The notes: a model not told the origin generated them from the sequence alone. A DNA stretch of 64,000 bases from Thiogranum sp. (GCA_030148915.1 JASBSN010000042.1:1-64000); one strand, 5' to 3'. Shown: positions 18,670 through 27,633, counted from the first letter of the stretch. Made by a program: numbers and translations.

Positions 18670-18712
18670 CCAAGCCCTTCTTGTCACCCCCTACCCGCTT
18701 CCGCCCCTTAAG

Positions 18713-19579
18713 CTAAGGTGATGCACTGCCTGGCCGGCGACGCGCCGCCAGGGCACCGGCCAGGGCCACCAGCAAAGTACCCCAGGCGGTCGTCCACCCG
18801 GGTAGTTCCTGCCAGAACAGCCAACCATATAAGGCGGCGAACACCACCGACGTATAGGTAAAGGGCGCGATCTGCGCAGCCGGCGCACAACCGTAACCAC
18901 GTGACAAAAGATATTGCCCCATCGTTGCAAACCCGCCGGCGCCGGCGAGAATGAGTAAGCTGTAGGCGGTGACGGCTTGCCAGGACCAGAGCGCGGGCGC
19001 CAGAGAAACCAGCGTACAGATGACACCGTAATACACCACCACCCGCAGCGCCGGCTCGGTGGCCGACAGTTTGCGCAGACTCACCATGGCCACTGCTGCG
19101 AGCGCCCCCGAGGCAAGACCAAACAGCGCCCCGCGGGTATACAGGCCGGCAGCCGGCTTGAGAATAAGCACCACGCCCGCAAAACCGATGGCGATGGCGA
19201 CCCAGATACGCCCGCTGACCCGCTCCCCCAGCCACAGCATGGCGACAAAGGGAATGAACAAGGGCGCGGTAAAATTGAGCAGTACCGCATCGGCCAGCGG
19301 CAGAATACGCAGTGCGTAGAAAAAACAGTACATGGCGGCGAGGCCGAACAGGCTGCGCGTGAGGTGCAGACCGGGGTGCGCGGTTTTCAGATCGATACGG
19401 TCACCGCGCTGCCAGAGCACCGGTAGCAGCACCAGCAGACCGAACATGTTGCGGAAAAATACCACCTGCTCGTTGGGCATGTGGGTCGCCGCCAGCCGTA
19501 TCAGGCCTCCCATGGAAGCGAACATCAGCGCCGCGCCGCTGACCAGCAGCGCGCCGCGCACCGGGTTATCGGTACTCAT
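18713..19579 (-). CDS. EamA/DMT-family transporter
   Basis: 288 residues with about ten hydrophobic helices in two EamA repeats. The N-terminus [20 protein letters not shown] and the central repeat [20 protein letters not shown] are typical of drug/metabolite transporters (RhaT/YdcZ-like). The substrate cannot be inferred. Its ATG overlaps the orn stop by 4 bp (19576-19579), so it is translationally coupled to orn, although the two functions are unrelated. Confidence 0.88.
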   Translation of the reverse strand: MSTDNPVRGALLVSGAALMFASMGGLIRLAATHMPNEQVVFFRNMFGLLVLLPVLWQRGDRIDLKTAHPGLHLTRSLFGLAAMYCFFYALRILPLADAVLLNFTAPLFIPFVAMLWLGERVSGRIWVAIAIGFAGVVLILKPAAGLYTRGALFGLASGALAAVAMVSLRKLSATEPALRVVVYYGVICTLVSLAPALWSWQAVTAYSLLILAGAGGFATMGQYLLSRGYGCAPAAQIAPFTYTSVVFAALYGWLFWQELPGWTTAWGTLLVALAGALAARRRPGSASP

Positions 19580-20130
19580 ACATCGGAGAGTTTAAACAGG
19601 TGCTCGCGGTAATAGCGCAGTTCGTCGATGGAATCGCGGATGTCATCCATGGCCAGATGACTGGAGGTTTTGTTGAACCCGGCGGCAACCGCCGGCGCCC
19701 AGCGACGGGCCAACTCCTTGAGCGTGCTCACGTCCAGATTCCGGTAGTGAAAGAACGCCTCCAGCTCCGGCATCAACCGGGCCATGAAACGCCGATCCTG
19801 ACAGATCGAGTTGCCGCACATCGGTGAGGCCTTGGCCTCGACATGCGGGGCGAGAAACTCCAGCGTCTGAATTTCAGCCTCGCGCGCGCTGAGGCGACTG
19901 GCACGCACCCTTTCGGTCAGTCCGGACTGCCCGTGTTGACGGGTGTTCCACTCGTCCATGGCCTCGAGCAGTCCATCGGGCTGGTGAATCGCCAGCGACG
20001 GCCCCTCGGCGACGGTATTGAGCTGCGCGTCGGTCACCAGGGTGGCAATTTCGATAATCTCATCGGTAAAGGTGTTAAGCCCGGTCATTTCCAGATCGAT
20101 CCAGATAAGGTTGGTATTTTTGTCTGCCAT
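19576..20130 (-). CDS. orn: Oligoribonuclease
   Basis: 184 residues, close to E. coli Orn (181). It degrades 2-5-mer RNAs to mononucleotides, including pGpG from cyclic-di-GMP turnover. The DEDDh exonuclease motifs are visible: WIDLEMTGL with Asp12 and Glu14 and [20 protein letters not shown] (Exo II). The start [14 protein letters not shown] is chosen at 20130; earlier in-frame ATGs add residues that do not match the family. The gene is near rsgA in many gammaproteobacteria, as here, though here an M48 protease and a cytochrome gene lie between them. Confidence 0.95.
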   Translation of the reverse strand: MADKNTNLIWIDLEMTGLNTFTDEIIEIATLVTDAQLNTVAEGPSLAIHQPDGLLEAMDEWNTRQHGQSGLTERVRASRLSAREAEIQTLEFLAPHVEAKASPMCGNSICQDRRFMARLMPELEAFFHYRNLDVSTLKELARRWAPAVAAGFNKTSSHLAMDDIRDSIDELRYYREHLFKLSDV

Positions 20131-20233
20131 GCCTGTTGAGTCCTGACGGTTCATGAGGTTGTGTTGCATTGTAACAGAGGCTAACCTCCCGACAGACTAA
20201 TCCGGCACGGGGCCCTTCGGCGGCTGTTGTTTT

Positions 20234-21478
20234 ATGAACGCATTCTCGTGGGTATTTATTGCAGCGCTCAGCGCATCGGTGGCCGTCAGACTGTGGCTGG
20301 CGGCGCGCCAGATCCGCAGCGTGCGGCTACATCGGGCCACAGTGCCCGAAGCATTCAACGGCGCCATTGCACCCGAGGCGCATCGGCGGGCCGCCGATTA
20401 CACGCTCGGTAAAACCCGTCTCGGGCGTATCGAGCTGGCCTATGACAGCTTGCTGCTGCTGGGCTGGACCGTGGGCGGCGGTCTGAATGGACTCAACGTG
20501 GTGTGGCAGGGCGCCGGATGGGGCGAGATCGCCACCGGGGTCGCCGTAATGCTGAGCGCCTTCGCCCTCATGGCGTTGCTGGAGTTACCGTTTTCGCTCT
20601 ACCACACCTTTGTCATCGAAGCGCGCTTCGGCTTCAATAAAACCACCCCCGGCGTGTTCGTCTCCGACCTGTTCAAACAGGCGCTGCTGTTGCTCGCGCT
20701 GGGGATACCGCTTGCCTGGGCGGCTCTGTGGCTGATGCAGGAGTCCGGGCGGTTATGGTGGCTCTATTTATGGCTGCTGTGGGCCGGCTTCAGTCTGCTG
20801 ATGCTGTGGGCCTATCCAGCGGTGATCGCGCCTCTGTTCAACAAGTTCAGTCTGCTCGACGACGAACGGCTGAAGCAGCGTATCCAAACCCTGCTCGACC
20901 GTTGCGGTTTTAAGAGCAAGGGCATCTATGTGATGGACGGCTCGCGCCGCTCCGGTCACGGCAACGCTTATTTCACCGGCATGGGTCAGAACAAACGTAT
21001 CGTCTTTTTCGACACCTTGCTGGACACCCTGGAAGCCGATGAAATCGAGGCGGTGCTGGCCCACGAACTCGGTCATTTCAAGCGCCGCCATGTGCAAAAA
21101 CGTATCATCATCATGATGCTGAGCAGTCTGGCCGGACTGGCCTTGCTCGGCTGGCTGATCCAGCAGCCCTGGTTCTTTCACGGGCTCGGCGTAAGCCAGC
21201 CGGCAAACCATTTGGCGTTACTGTTATTTCTCATGGTAGCGCCGGTGTTCACGTTTTTCCTGCAACCCGTGTCTGCCTGGTTCTCGCGCAAACACGAGTT
21301 CGAAGCCGATGATTATGCCGCCTCCCAGGCCAGCGCCGCCGACCTGGTACGCGCACTGGTGAAAATGTATCGTGAAAACGCCAGCACCCTGACACCGGAT
21401 CCGCTCTACTCGGCCTTTTACGACTCGCACCCGCCCGCCCCGGTGCGGGTAGCGCATCTATCGGCTAAACTGGGGTAA
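20234..21478 (+). CDS. M48-family (Ste24-like) membrane metalloprotease
   Basis: 414 residues. Several hydrophobic helices surround the zinc motif VLAHELGHFKRRH (HELGH at residues 277-281) and the third ligand lies in FSRKHEFEADDYAASQ. SGHGNAYFTGMGQNKRIVFF precedes it, as in CAAX-protease-1/Ste24 relatives. Bacterial members are inner-membrane proteases, some involved in envelope quality control; the substrate here is unknown. The ATG follows a short non-coding gap after the divergent orn. The cytochrome gene starts 16 bases after its stop, with an AGGAGG site between, so the two are probably cotranscribed. Confidence 0.93.
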   Translation: MNAFSWVFIAALSASVAVRLWLAARQIRSVRLHRATVPEAFNGAIAPEAHRRAADYTLGKTRLGRIELAYDSLLLLGWTVGGGLNGLNVVWQGAGWGEIATGVAVMLSAFALMALLELPFSLYHTFVIEARFGFNKTTPGVFVSDLFKQALLLLALGIPLAWAALWLMQESGRLWWLYLWLLWAGFSLLMLWAYPAVIAPLFNKFSLLDDERLKQRIQTLLDRCGFKSKGIYVMDGSRRSGHGNAYFTGMGQNKRIVFFDTLLDTLEADEIEAVLAHELGHFKRRHVQKRIIIMMLSSLAGLALLGWLIQQPWFFHGLGVSQPANHLALLLFLMVAPVFTFFLQPVSAWFSRKHEFEADDYAASQASAADLVRALVKMYRENASTLTPDPLYSAFYDSHPPAPVRVAHLSAKLG

Positions 21479-21493
21479 ACAGGAGGTTATGCC

Positions 21494-21766
21494 ATGAAAG
21501 CTTTCGCACTTCCGATACTGGCACTGATGCTCTCGGGCAACGCCGCCGCCGGCGATCCGGCGCACGGCAAGCAACTGCTGGAAGAACACTGCACCCAGTG
21601 CCACGACAGCAGCGTATACACACGCAAAGACCGCTTCATCACCAGCAAGGAGGCATTGAGTAAACAGGTCCATCGCTGCGCCATCAACAGCGGAGCGCAG
21701 TGGTTCGACGAAGACGTCGCGGACGTCGTTAATTACCTTAATGCCACCTATTACAAGTTCAAATAA
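21494..21766 (+). CDS. Small periplasmic monoheme c-type cytochrome
   Basis: 90 residues. A Sec signal (FALPILALMLSGNAAAG) is followed by one haem-binding motif CTQCH. The rest of the protein, with NSGAQWFDEDVADVVNYLNA, fits a minimal class I cytochrome fold. A strong Shine-Dalgarno AGGAGG lies just before the ATG. It likely shuttles electrons in the periplasm; its partner is unknown. It sits between an M48 protease gene and rsgA. A 31-codon frame (21770-21865) follows it but has no support beyond an ATG. Confidence 0.88.
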   Translation: MKAFALPILALMLSGNAAAGDPAHGKQLLEEHCTQCHDSSVYTRKDRFITSKEALSKQVHRCAINSGAQWFDEDVADVVNYLNATYYKFK

Positions 21767-21871
21767 GCGATGACGGATTCTCCGCCCGAAGGCCATGCTC
21801 AGGGTGAAACCTCGGTGGTGGACTGTGCCGCGCACATTGATGCGTTGGACGCAGATCGCGCCTGAGCTGCG

Positions 21872-22810
21872 GTGAGCAGACCACGCCGCTTAGCACCAAG
21901 CCGCCAGGCCACTCCCTCCGACAACACCCCTTTACACCCCGGGCTGGTGCTGGCGCACTACGGCCGCGCCAGCCTGGTGGAGAGCGACAACGGCGATATT
22001 CTGCGCTGTTCCACGAGGCGTAGTCTGCCACGAACTGTGTGCGGCGATCGTGTGCTCTGGCAGGCCGCCGGCGCGCGGGAAGGCGTGATCAGCACGGTGC
22101 TGGAACGCGACACGGTCCTTTCCCGCCCGGACGCCCAGGGCCGCAATCGGCCGGTAGCGGCCAATATCAATCAAGTGGTCGTCGTCATCGCCTGCAAACC
22201 GAGCTTTGAGTACGGCATGCTGGACCGCTACCTGGTCGCGGCAGAACTGATCGGTGCCCGTCCGTTGATCGTTGTCAACAAAGCGGATCTGCTGGACGCC
22301 GATAGCCGACGGAAACTGCGAGAACGCCTGGCGGTGTATCCGGACATCGGTTACAGCGTGGTGTTTACCAGCAACCGCGACAGTGACGGCCTCAAGGCCT
22401 TGCACCTACACCTGAACGGCCACACGAGCGTGCTGGTGGGACAGTCGGGGGTGGGCAAATCCTCGCTGGTACAGGCGCTGCTGCCGGATCTGGAAATACG
22501 TACCGGCAGCCTGTCGCAGGTCACCGGCCTGGGCCGCCACACCACCACGGTGGCGATGCTCTATCACGTGCCGGGCGGGGGCGATCTGATCGACTCCCCC
22601 GGGGTCCGCGATTTCACCCTCGGCGAGGTCGAAGCGGGTGAACTGCAACGAGGCTTCCGCGAATTCGCCCCCTACCTGGGCCAGTGCCGTTTTCACAACT
22701 GCCGGCACCTCCGTGAACCCGGCTGCGCCGTGCACAATTCCGTGCGCGAGGGCGTCATCACCCAACGGCGCTTCGACAACTATCAGGCTATCCTTGAGGC
22801 CATGTGCTAG
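21872..22810 (+). CDS. rsgA: Ribosome small-subunit biogenesis GTPase RsgA
   Basis: 312 residues. The GTPase motifs are circularly permuted, as in RsgA/YjeQ: NKAD (G4, 136-139) comes before GQSGVGKSS (G1, 190-198) and DSPG (G3, 241-244). An N-terminal OB fold precedes them and a C-terminal zinc knuckle follows (Cys272, Cys277, His279, Cys285). It helps late 30S assembly and releases RbfA. The start is a GTG at 21872 with a weak ribosome-binding site; no ATG fits. It is downstream of the cytochrome gene with a 105-base gap and is followed by an unusual block of inverted repeats. Confidence 0.95.
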   Translation: MSRPRRLAPSRQATPSDNTPLHPGLVLAHYGRASLVESDNGDILRCSTRRSLPRTVCGDRVLWQAAGAREGVISTVLERDTVLSRPDAQGRNRPVAANINQVVVVIACKPSFEYGMLDRYLVAAELIGARPLIVVNKADLLDADSRRKLRERLAVYPDIGYSVVFTSNRDSDGLKALHLHLNGHTSVLVGQSGVGKSSLVQALLPDLEIRTGSLSQVTGLGRHTTTVAMLYHVPGGGDLIDSPGVRDFTLGEVEAGELQRGFREFAPYLGQCRFHNCRHLREPGCAVHNSVREGVITQRRFDNYQAILEAMC

Positions 22811-22837
22811 AGATTTCACCGGATTAATTCCTTAACC

Positions 22838-22963
22838 GTCATTCGGGCGTAGGCCAGACAAAAGCGCTTGCGCATTGAACGCCCGCGGGGCGGCCCGAAG
22901 GGCGAGCGAAGCGAGTAATCCTGTGGTTTCAAAACCTGGATACCGGCCTGCGCCGGTATGACG
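22838..22963. repeat. MITE-like extragenic element with CGTCAT termini
   Basis: It begins CGTCATTCGGGCGTAGGCC and ends with the hairpin ATACCGGC-CTGC-GCCGGTAT (22940-22959) followed by GACG, so CGTCAT at one end pairs with ATGACG at the other. The middle part (CGCCCGCGGGGCGGCCCGAA) is GC-rich and also foldable. It is related in shape to the inverted-repeat element at 12297-12367, which suggests a repeat family in this genome. Confidence 0.55.
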
Positions 22964-22982
22964 AATTGATCAGAATTTCCCC

Positions 22983-23039
22983 AGCCCGCATTTCTCACCG
23001 CCGTTCGTCGCAGTAGAACGGCGGTGAGAAATGCGGGCT
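22983..23039. repeat. 24-bp perfect inverted repeat (hairpin)
   Basis: The arms occupy 22983-23006 (starting AGCCCGCATTTCTCACCGCC) and 23016-23039, with a 9-base loop GTCGCAGTA. All 24 positions pair. A stem this long is far beyond an ordinary rho-independent terminator and there is no U-tract. It stands between convergent genes. Confidence 0.85.
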
Positions 23040-23091
23040 AGGCGACTCTGCGCAAATGAAAGCCATCGATAACAGTACCAGACCCCATAAA

Positions 23092-23176
23092 GCGGATTGC
23101 AGCCGGTTCCAGGTTTTTGGTGCATGCGCCGCTCGCGGTGCCCTAAGCCAAAAACCTGGAACCGGCTGCAATCCGC
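23092..23176. repeat. 29-bp perfect inverted repeat (hairpin)
   Basis: The arms occupy 23092-23120 (starting GCGGATTGCAGCCGGTTCCA) and 23148-23176, with a 27-base GC-rich loop. All 29 positions pair. It begins 52 bases after the previous perfect hairpin but its sequence is unrelated. It could be a bidirectional terminator, a mobile repeat or part of a structured RNA. Confidence 0.85.
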
Positions 23177-23269
23177 CTGCACCGAGACCGGAATATATCG
23201 GCATGCCACGACTTCCGGCGGACCCCGCCCAGAGATCCAGCCGCTGTTAGCGAATAAACCACATGAGCG

Positions 23270-23614
23270 CTAACCCGGAGGCCAGTGCATCGGGCGCCCC
23301 GCCAGCAGGTGCAGGTGGATATGAAACACGCTCTGCCCGGCTTCGGCATTGCAATTGATGACGGTGCGGTAACCGCGCTCGGCGTAGCCTTCACCTGTAG
23401 CAATCTTTATCGCCGTGTGCATCATGTGCCCGAGCAACGGACCCTGATCATCGTCCAGGTCATTGAGCGTGGCGATGTGCACTTTGGGGATTACCAGCAC
23501 GTGCAGCGGCGCCTGCGGATTGATATCGCGAAAAGCCAGCACCTGATCGTCTTCATAGACGCTGTCGGGGGTGATTTCACCGGACACCATTTTGCAGAAC
23601 AGGCAATCGTCCAT
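23270..23614 (-). CDS. hinT: HIT-family purine nucleoside phosphoramidase (HinT)
   Basis: 114 residues. The histidine-triad active site is HIHLHLL (residues 98-104), preceded by EAGQSVF. The N-terminal DDCLFCKMVSGEI keeps the Cys pair common in bacterial HinT. The enzyme hydrolyses adenosine 5'-phosphoramidates and aminoacyl adenylates. Length matches the family. It is convergent with rsgA across the repeat block. No partner gene is evident. Confidence 0.93.
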   Translation of the reverse strand: MDDCLFCKMVSGEITPDSVYEDDQVLAFRDINPQAPLHVLVIPKVHIATLNDLDDDQGPLLGHMMHTAIKIATGEGYAERGYRTVINCNAEAGQSVFHIHLHLLAGRPMHWPPG

Positions 23615-23692
23615 CGGGGCTCCAATTACAGCGGTTACGGATACAATGCAGCTTAAGGCGCGGCGATTGAGAGTTCAATCGGGCGGAAAAAT

Positions 23693-24055
23693 TCAGACGA
23701 AGTAGTTCACCGCTCGTCCGCGGGCGGATTCAGCCACGGCGTCGGGGCGGGCGTTATTGAGGTAGAGCGCAATCGCCGCGCGATTATGCGCCGTTTCTGC
23801 CGGGTTGGCAGCACGGGTCGACTGGCTATACTCCAGCCCCCGCTCATCGATAAAGGCGCGGGTCGACTGATACCTGGCTGGCTCGCGCTGCAGGAGTTCG
23901 CCCTGCACCACACGCTCGACCTGCGGCTTAGAGCGGGCACGCTGATGCGCGGCCGACGGCGCGGTGGCGTCGACCGTGGTGGATCGGGCGGTTGCCGAAT
24001 AAGCGCTGCCCGCCGGACGCCCTGCTGGCGCCGACGACAGTCTGCTGATGTCCAT
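23693..24055 (-). CDS. Uncharacterised small protein
   Basis: 120 residues, no signal peptide, no membrane segment. The N-terminal 40 residues are Ser/Ala/Thr-rich and low-complexity; the C-terminal part (VERVVQGELLQREPARYQST, then NRAAIALYLNNARPD, ending VNYFV) looks more constrained and charged, which is why I think the frame is real. I do not recognise a family with certainty. It has its own ATG at 24055 and is on the same strand as recR upstream, but a 189-base gap with an inverted repeat separates them. An alternative is a non-coding stretch; codon usage looks like that of neighbouring genes. Confidence 0.5.
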   Translation of the reverse strand: MDISRLSSAPAGRPAGSAYSATARSTTVDATAPSAAHQRARSKPQVERVVQGELLQREPARYQSTRAFIDERGLEYSQSTRAANPAETAHNRAAIALYLNNARPDAVAESARGRAVNYFV

Positions 24056-24207
24056 AGCTGTCTGGCTCTACTCCGTGTCTCGCCCTGTAATAGAGCGCGT
24101 TGTTCGGGAAAAAGTTTACCTGTTTTTGCAGGACTTTCATCCCGACAAAAAACCGTCACCGGCGGCGCCGGCAAATCAGGGCGTATGGTAATAATTACAG
24201 TGAGTTA

Positions 24208-24240
24208 CGGCGCGCCCCGGTTTTCACACCAGGCGCGCCG
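24208..24240 (-). terminator. Inverted repeat downstream of recR, possible terminator
   Basis: CGGCGCGCC at 24208-24216 pairs with GGCGCGCCG at 24232-24240 across a 15-base loop, just after the recR stop. The U-tract expected of an intrinsic terminator is poor, so the function is uncertain. Confidence 0.4.
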
Positions 24241-24244
24241 GCAA

Positions 24245-24841
24245 TTAAAAGTCGCGGCGACCGGAAAAAGCGTGCGACAGGGTACCGCTGTCGATGTATT
24301 CCAGCTCCCCGCCCATGGGTACGCCGTGGGCGATACGGGTAGTGTGAATACCTTGTTCGTGCGCCAGGTCACTGATGTATTGCGCCGTGGCCTCCCCCTC
24401 CGCGGTCGGGTTGGTAGCCAGGATCACTTCGTGCAGCGATTGTTGCGCGAAGCGCTGCGCCAGGCGGTCCAGGCCGAGTTGCGCCGGACCGATGCCGTCG
24501 AGCGGTGACAGGTGGCCCATGAGCACAAAATAGCGCCCGCGGAACTCCGTGGCCTGCTCGATCGCCTCGACGTCCACCGGGGATTCGACCACGCACAGCA
24601 GACTCGCATCGCGCGTCTCACTGGCGCAGAGGCTACAGCGCTCGGTTTCGCACAAAGTGCGACACTCGCTGCACCGCCCGACCTCCCGCACCGCACGCTC
24701 GAGTGCCTGGGCCAGGGCCAACCCCCCCTGCCGGTCACGTTCCAGCAGATGGTAGGCCATCCGCTGGGCAGTCTTGTGACCCACCCCTGGCAGACAACGC
24801 AAGGCCTCCATTAGCTGGCGGATCAGTGGCGAAGATGACAT
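24245..24841 (-). CDS. recR: Recombination mediator RecR
   Basis: 198 residues. An N-terminal helix-hairpin-helix ([17 protein letters not shown]), a Cys4 zinc finger ([16 protein letters not shown]) and a Toprim domain ([20 protein letters not shown]) appear in RecR order; the C-terminal Walker-B-like part includes [20 protein letters not shown]. With RecF/RecO it loads RecA at gaps. The ATG at 24841 is preferred to a TTG at 24853. It is the last gene of the conserved dnaX-ybaB-recR cluster, 70 bases after ybaB. Confidence 0.96.
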   Translation of the reverse strand: MSSSPLIRQLMEALRCLPGVGHKTAQRMAYHLLERDRQGGLALAQALERAVREVGRCSECRTLCETERCSLCASETRDASLLCVVESPVDVEAIEQATEFRGRYFVLMGHLSPLDGIGPAQLGLDRLAQRFAQQSLHEVILATNPTAEGEATAQYISDLAHEQGIHTTRIAHGVPMGGELEYIDSGTLSHAFSGRRDF

Positions 24842-24911
24842 GGCAGGCGACAACTACGAGCAAGCGCCGCTTACGGCAGCGGTGCCGGGTAACGGGCTTG
24901 CGATACGCGGT

Positions 24912-25238
24912 TCAGAACGGCAGCTTGACGCCCGGGGGCAGATTCAGCCCCGCGGTCATACCCGACATGCGCTCCTGGGTCACCGACTCAATGCGGTGCA
25001 CGGCGTCATTGAGCGCCGCCGCAACCAGGTCTTCGAGCATTTCCTTGTCGTCACCGACCAGGCTGTCATCAATGCTTACCCGCCGCACCTCGTGGCGGCC
25101 GGTCATTGTCACTTTCACCAGGCCGCCGCCGGCCTCACCGGTCATTTCCATGCCGGCTATTTCTTCCTGCGCTTTCTGCATGTTGGCCTGCATCTGCTGG
25201 GCCTGCTTCATCAGATTGCCGAGTCCACCTTTCATCAT
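24912..25238 (-). CDS. ybaB: YbaB/EbfC nucleoid-associated protein
   Basis: 108 residues. [20 protein letters not shown] starts the long N-terminal helix, followed by [20 protein letters not shown] and the C-terminal PPGVKLPF. The family forms tweezers-like dimers that bind DNA. It lies 24 bases downstream of dnaX and upstream of recR, the order found across most bacteria. Confidence 0.95.
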   Translation of the reverse strand: MMKGGLGNLMKQAQQMQANMQKAQEEIAGMEMTGEAGGGLVKVTMTGRHEVRRVSIDDSLVGDDKEMLEDLVAAALNDAVHRIESVTQERMSGMTAGLNLPPGVKLPF

Positions 25239-25262
25239 CGGGTTCCTTAGAAATTAAACGCG

Positions 25263-26858
25263 TTAACTGTCCAGCGGACGGATTGTGTCCACGTGCAGGG
25301 TTGCATCGAAGGCTTTCTGGATCGCTTTTACATTGGGGTCGGATTCAATAGTATCAACTGCCGCCGCCTGGCGCATCTGTAGTTCGGCGCGCTGCTGTAG
25401 CGCCGGCGTATTGCACGCCTGGCCGGCGACCTCGATGACCAATTGCACCGTTTTTTGCAGCCGCTCACAGAGCGCCGCCTGCAGACGCTGCAAGCGTTCC
25501 TGGTTGAGCAACTGCCGGCAGGCGGGGTCCAGCACCATGGTCCAACGGCTCTCTTCACGCTGTCCGATGGCGCAGTTCATGGCCAGTTCCCGCAACATGC
25601 CCTTGAGCCGCATGTCTTCGACCAGCGAGCGCCATTCGTCGCCGTGCGCGGGCGACGGCGCGCGCGGTGACGCTGCCGTGTTCACCGGTGAGGGTGCGGC
25701 GGCGCTGCGCCGCGGGCCCGCAGCAGGATCCGGGGCCGCGCCTGCCGGCGGCGCCAGTGAGGCCGGCGCCTGTTGCAGCGGCCGGAACGCCAGCATGCGC
25801 AACAACAGCATTTCCAGGCCGGCGCGCGGATCGGGCGCCAGCGGCAAATCACGCCGACCGAGCAGCCCGATCTGGTAATACAGCTGCACGTCTTCGGCAC
25901 TCATCTGCGCGGCGAGCGTCAGAATCGCTTCGCGCTCATCCAGGTTTTCATCCACGGCCTCGACGACTGTCTGGGCAACGGCGATCTGTTGCAGGCCGGA
26001 GAGCAATTCGGCGAGCAGATCCTGGTAATCCGGCGCCTGTTGCGCCAGCTCATCGACCAGGTGCAACAGGCCGGCGGCGTCCGCCGCGGCCAGCGCCTTG
26101 AGCAGGGCGATGACCCGGCCCCGCTCGATGCTACCGAGCATCGTGCGCATATCGGCCTCACCCACTGTGCCACCCCCGAAAGCAATCGCCTGATCCAGCA
26201 GGCTGAGCGCATCGCGCATACTGCCATCGGCGGCGCGCGCCAGCAGTCTTAACGCCGGCTGCTCGTGATCGACCGCTTCGGCCTTGAGCAGCCGCTGCAG
26301 ATGGTCTTCGATCAGCGGCGCCGGCAAACGCTTGAGACTGAATTGCAGGCAGCGCGACAACACGGTAGCGGGGAGTTTCTGCGGATCGGTGGTCGCGAGC
26401 AGGAACTTGACGTGCGGCGGTGGCTCCTCCAGCGTTTTCAGCAGGGCATTGAAACTGTGCGCCGAGAGCATGTGCACCTCGTCGACCAGGTAGACCTTGT
26501 AACGACCCCGTGTCGGCGCGTATTGCACATTGTCGAGCAGCTCGCGGGTGTCCTCGACTTTGGTGCGCGAGGCGGCGTCCACTTCGATCAGATCGACGAA
26601 ACGCCCTTCGTCGATCTCCGTGCAGGTGCTGCAGCTACCGCAGGGCTCGGCGCTGACGCCGCTCTCGCAATTGAGCGATTTGGCGAAAATACGCGCCACC
26701 GTGGTCTTCCCGACGCCGCGGGTCCCGGTGAACAGGTAGGCGTGGTGCAGGCGATCGTTGTCCAACGCGTTGACCAGCGCGCGAAGAACGTGCTCCTGGC
26801 CGACCATTTCAGCAAATTTTCGCGGCCGCCATTTGCGAGCCAGGACCTGATAACTCAT
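25263..26858 (-). CDS. dnaX: DNA polymerase III subunit tau/gamma
   Basis: 531 residues, the clamp-loader ATPase. Walker A GTRGVGKTTVARIFAKSLNC, the Cys4 zinc motif (CESGVSAEPCGSCSTC), the DEVHMLSAHSFNALLKTLEE box (Walker B) and the LSRCLQFSLKRL arginine-finger region are present. A Pro/Ala-rich linker (about 365-410) leads to a tau C-terminal domain shorter than in E. coli (643 residues). I searched by eye for the A6G slippery heptamer used to make gamma in E. coli and found only a GCAAAAAACGG run late in the gene (near 25450), so programmed frameshifting is not supported. It is followed by ybaB and recR. Confidence 0.96.
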   Translation of the reverse strand: MSYQVLARKWRPRKFAEMVGQEHVLRALVNALDNDRLHHAYLFTGTRGVGKTTVARIFAKSLNCESGVSAEPCGSCSTCTEIDEGRFVDLIEVDAASRTKVEDTRELLDNVQYAPTRGRYKVYLVDEVHMLSAHSFNALLKTLEEPPPHVKFLLATTDPQKLPATVLSRCLQFSLKRLPAPLIEDHLQRLLKAEAVDHEQPALRLLARAADGSMRDALSLLDQAIAFGGGTVGEADMRTMLGSIERGRVIALLKALAAADAAGLLHLVDELAQQAPDYQDLLAELLSGLQQIAVAQTVVEAVDENLDEREAILTLAAQMSAEDVQLYYQIGLLGRRDLPLAPDPRAGLEMLLLRMLAFRPLQQAPASLAPPAGAAPDPAAGPRRSAAAPSPVNTAASPRAPSPAHGDEWRSLVEDMRLKGMLRELAMNCAIGQREESRWTMVLDPACRQLLNQERLQRLQAALCERLQKTVQLVIEVAGQACNTPALQQRAELQMRQAAAVDTIESDPNVKAIQKAFDATLHVDTIRPLDS

Positions 26859-26888
26859 AAGACAATCTGCGGTCTATCGGGAATTTAT

Positions 26889-26897
26889 ATTATAACA
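26889..26897 (-). promoter_or_regulatory. Extended -10 promoter upstream of dnaX
   Basis: On the minus strand the sequence TGTTATAAT is a perfect extended -10 (TGnTATAAT), about 31 bases before the dnaX ATG. No good -35 is seen, which is normal for extended -10 promoters. It lies between the end of the SRP RNA gene and dnaX. Confidence 0.5.
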
Positions 26898-26915
26898 GCA
26901 CGATAGCAATAAGGA

Positions 26916-27027
26916 GGTGACCCACACCAGCCACACCCCGGCGCCCAAATCCACTGCTGCGGCTGCTCCCTTCCGGGCCTGACCGAGTTCACAGCTTATT
27001 GTCGCGGGGGGACCGATGCGGGCCACC
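26916..27027 (-). ncRNA. ffs: 4.5S RNA of the signal recognition particle
   Basis: On the minus strand the conserved Ffh-binding loop GGTCAGGCCCGGAAGGGAGC followed by AGCC is unmistakable. The ends pair over a long stem: GGTGGCCCGCATCGGTC at the 5' side with GGCTGGTGTGGGTCACC at the 3' side, using several G-U pairs. That gives a molecule of about 112 bases, like the 114-base E. coli RNA. With Ffh it targets inner-membrane proteins. Transcription would run toward dnaX. A TTATGC at about 27046 may be the -10, leaving a short 5' leader for RNase P. End positions are from pairing, so accurate to a few bases. Confidence 0.95.
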
Positions 27028-27272
27028 ATTACCGGTGTTGCCGGGCATAAGACGGCAAAGGGCGGGATTGTACCCGCACTGCCGGTCGGGGTCATCCATC
27101 GCCGCGCCGGGCGAGTCAAAAACCACGCGTTTGGCAAGTTGGCCTCCCGCGGTGACTGATTCTCACAGAATTTGCAGGTATTTAATCCGGTGGGGTTCCC
27201 CCATAATACCTGATAATATTAGTCAACTATTAGTTACACGCAGCAGATTGCGTCACCAAGGAGCTACACCGC

Positions 27273-27608
27273 ATGCAGGCAGACGTCAACGGCAAAACCA
27301 TCGAACTCAGCGAAGCTGGCTGGCTGGTCAATCTCGACGAGTGGAGTGAAGACTTGGCGGTCGAGATCGCCAAAAACGAAAAAATTCCGGAGCTGACCCA
27401 GGAACACTGGGATATTATCCACGTAGCGCGGGAATATTTCACCGACAACTGGACGGTCTGCGAACCACGCCAGTTTTCCAAAATCATGAAAACCCGTTAT
27501 GGTAAAGACCGCAGCGAGCAAAAATATATCTATTCGCTGTTTCCGACTGGGTTGATCAAATGCGCCAACAAAGTAGCCGGTTTGCCGCGCCCCAAAGGGT
27601 GCAGCTGA
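27273..27608 (+). CDS. DsrC/TusE-family sulfur carrier protein
   Basis: 111 residues. LTQEHWDIIHVAREYF and KYIYSLFPTGLIKC followed by AGLPRPKGCS show the DsrC/TusE fold with the swinging C-terminal arm. The essential terminal cysteine (CysA) is Cys110. In true DsrC a second cysteine (CysB) lies 11 residues earlier; here that position is Asn99, and a cysteine sits two residues further upstream at Cys97. TusE itself lacks CysB, so a role in tRNA 2-thiouridine relay or as a DsrC-like regulator or carrier is most likely. AAGGAG precedes the ATG. A good terminator follows, so it is a single-gene unit. Confidence 0.92.
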   Translation: MQADVNGKTIELSEAGWLVNLDEWSEDLAVEIAKNEKIPELTQEHWDIIHVAREYFTDNWTVCEPRQFSKIMKTRYGKDRSEQKYIYSLFPTGLIKCANKVAGLPRPKGCS

Positions 27609-27633
27609 ACGGAACCCTGCCAGGCGGGTGAAT

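Larger units (their letters stand above)
22811..23269. other. Intergenic repeat block between convergent rsgA and hinT
   Basis: 459 bases with no credible gene. From left to right it holds a MITE-like element with CGTCAT/ATGACG ends, a 24-bp perfect hairpin, a 29-bp perfect hairpin and a weaker hairpin (GTTAGCG/CGCTAAC near 23247-23275). Short frames in this block arise only because the palindromes read open in both directions. Confidence 0.7.

Noticed and set aside
22970..23250. Short ORFs across the long hairpins
   Set aside because: They read similar residues on both strands because the DNA is palindromic; no start or ribosome-binding site is convincing.
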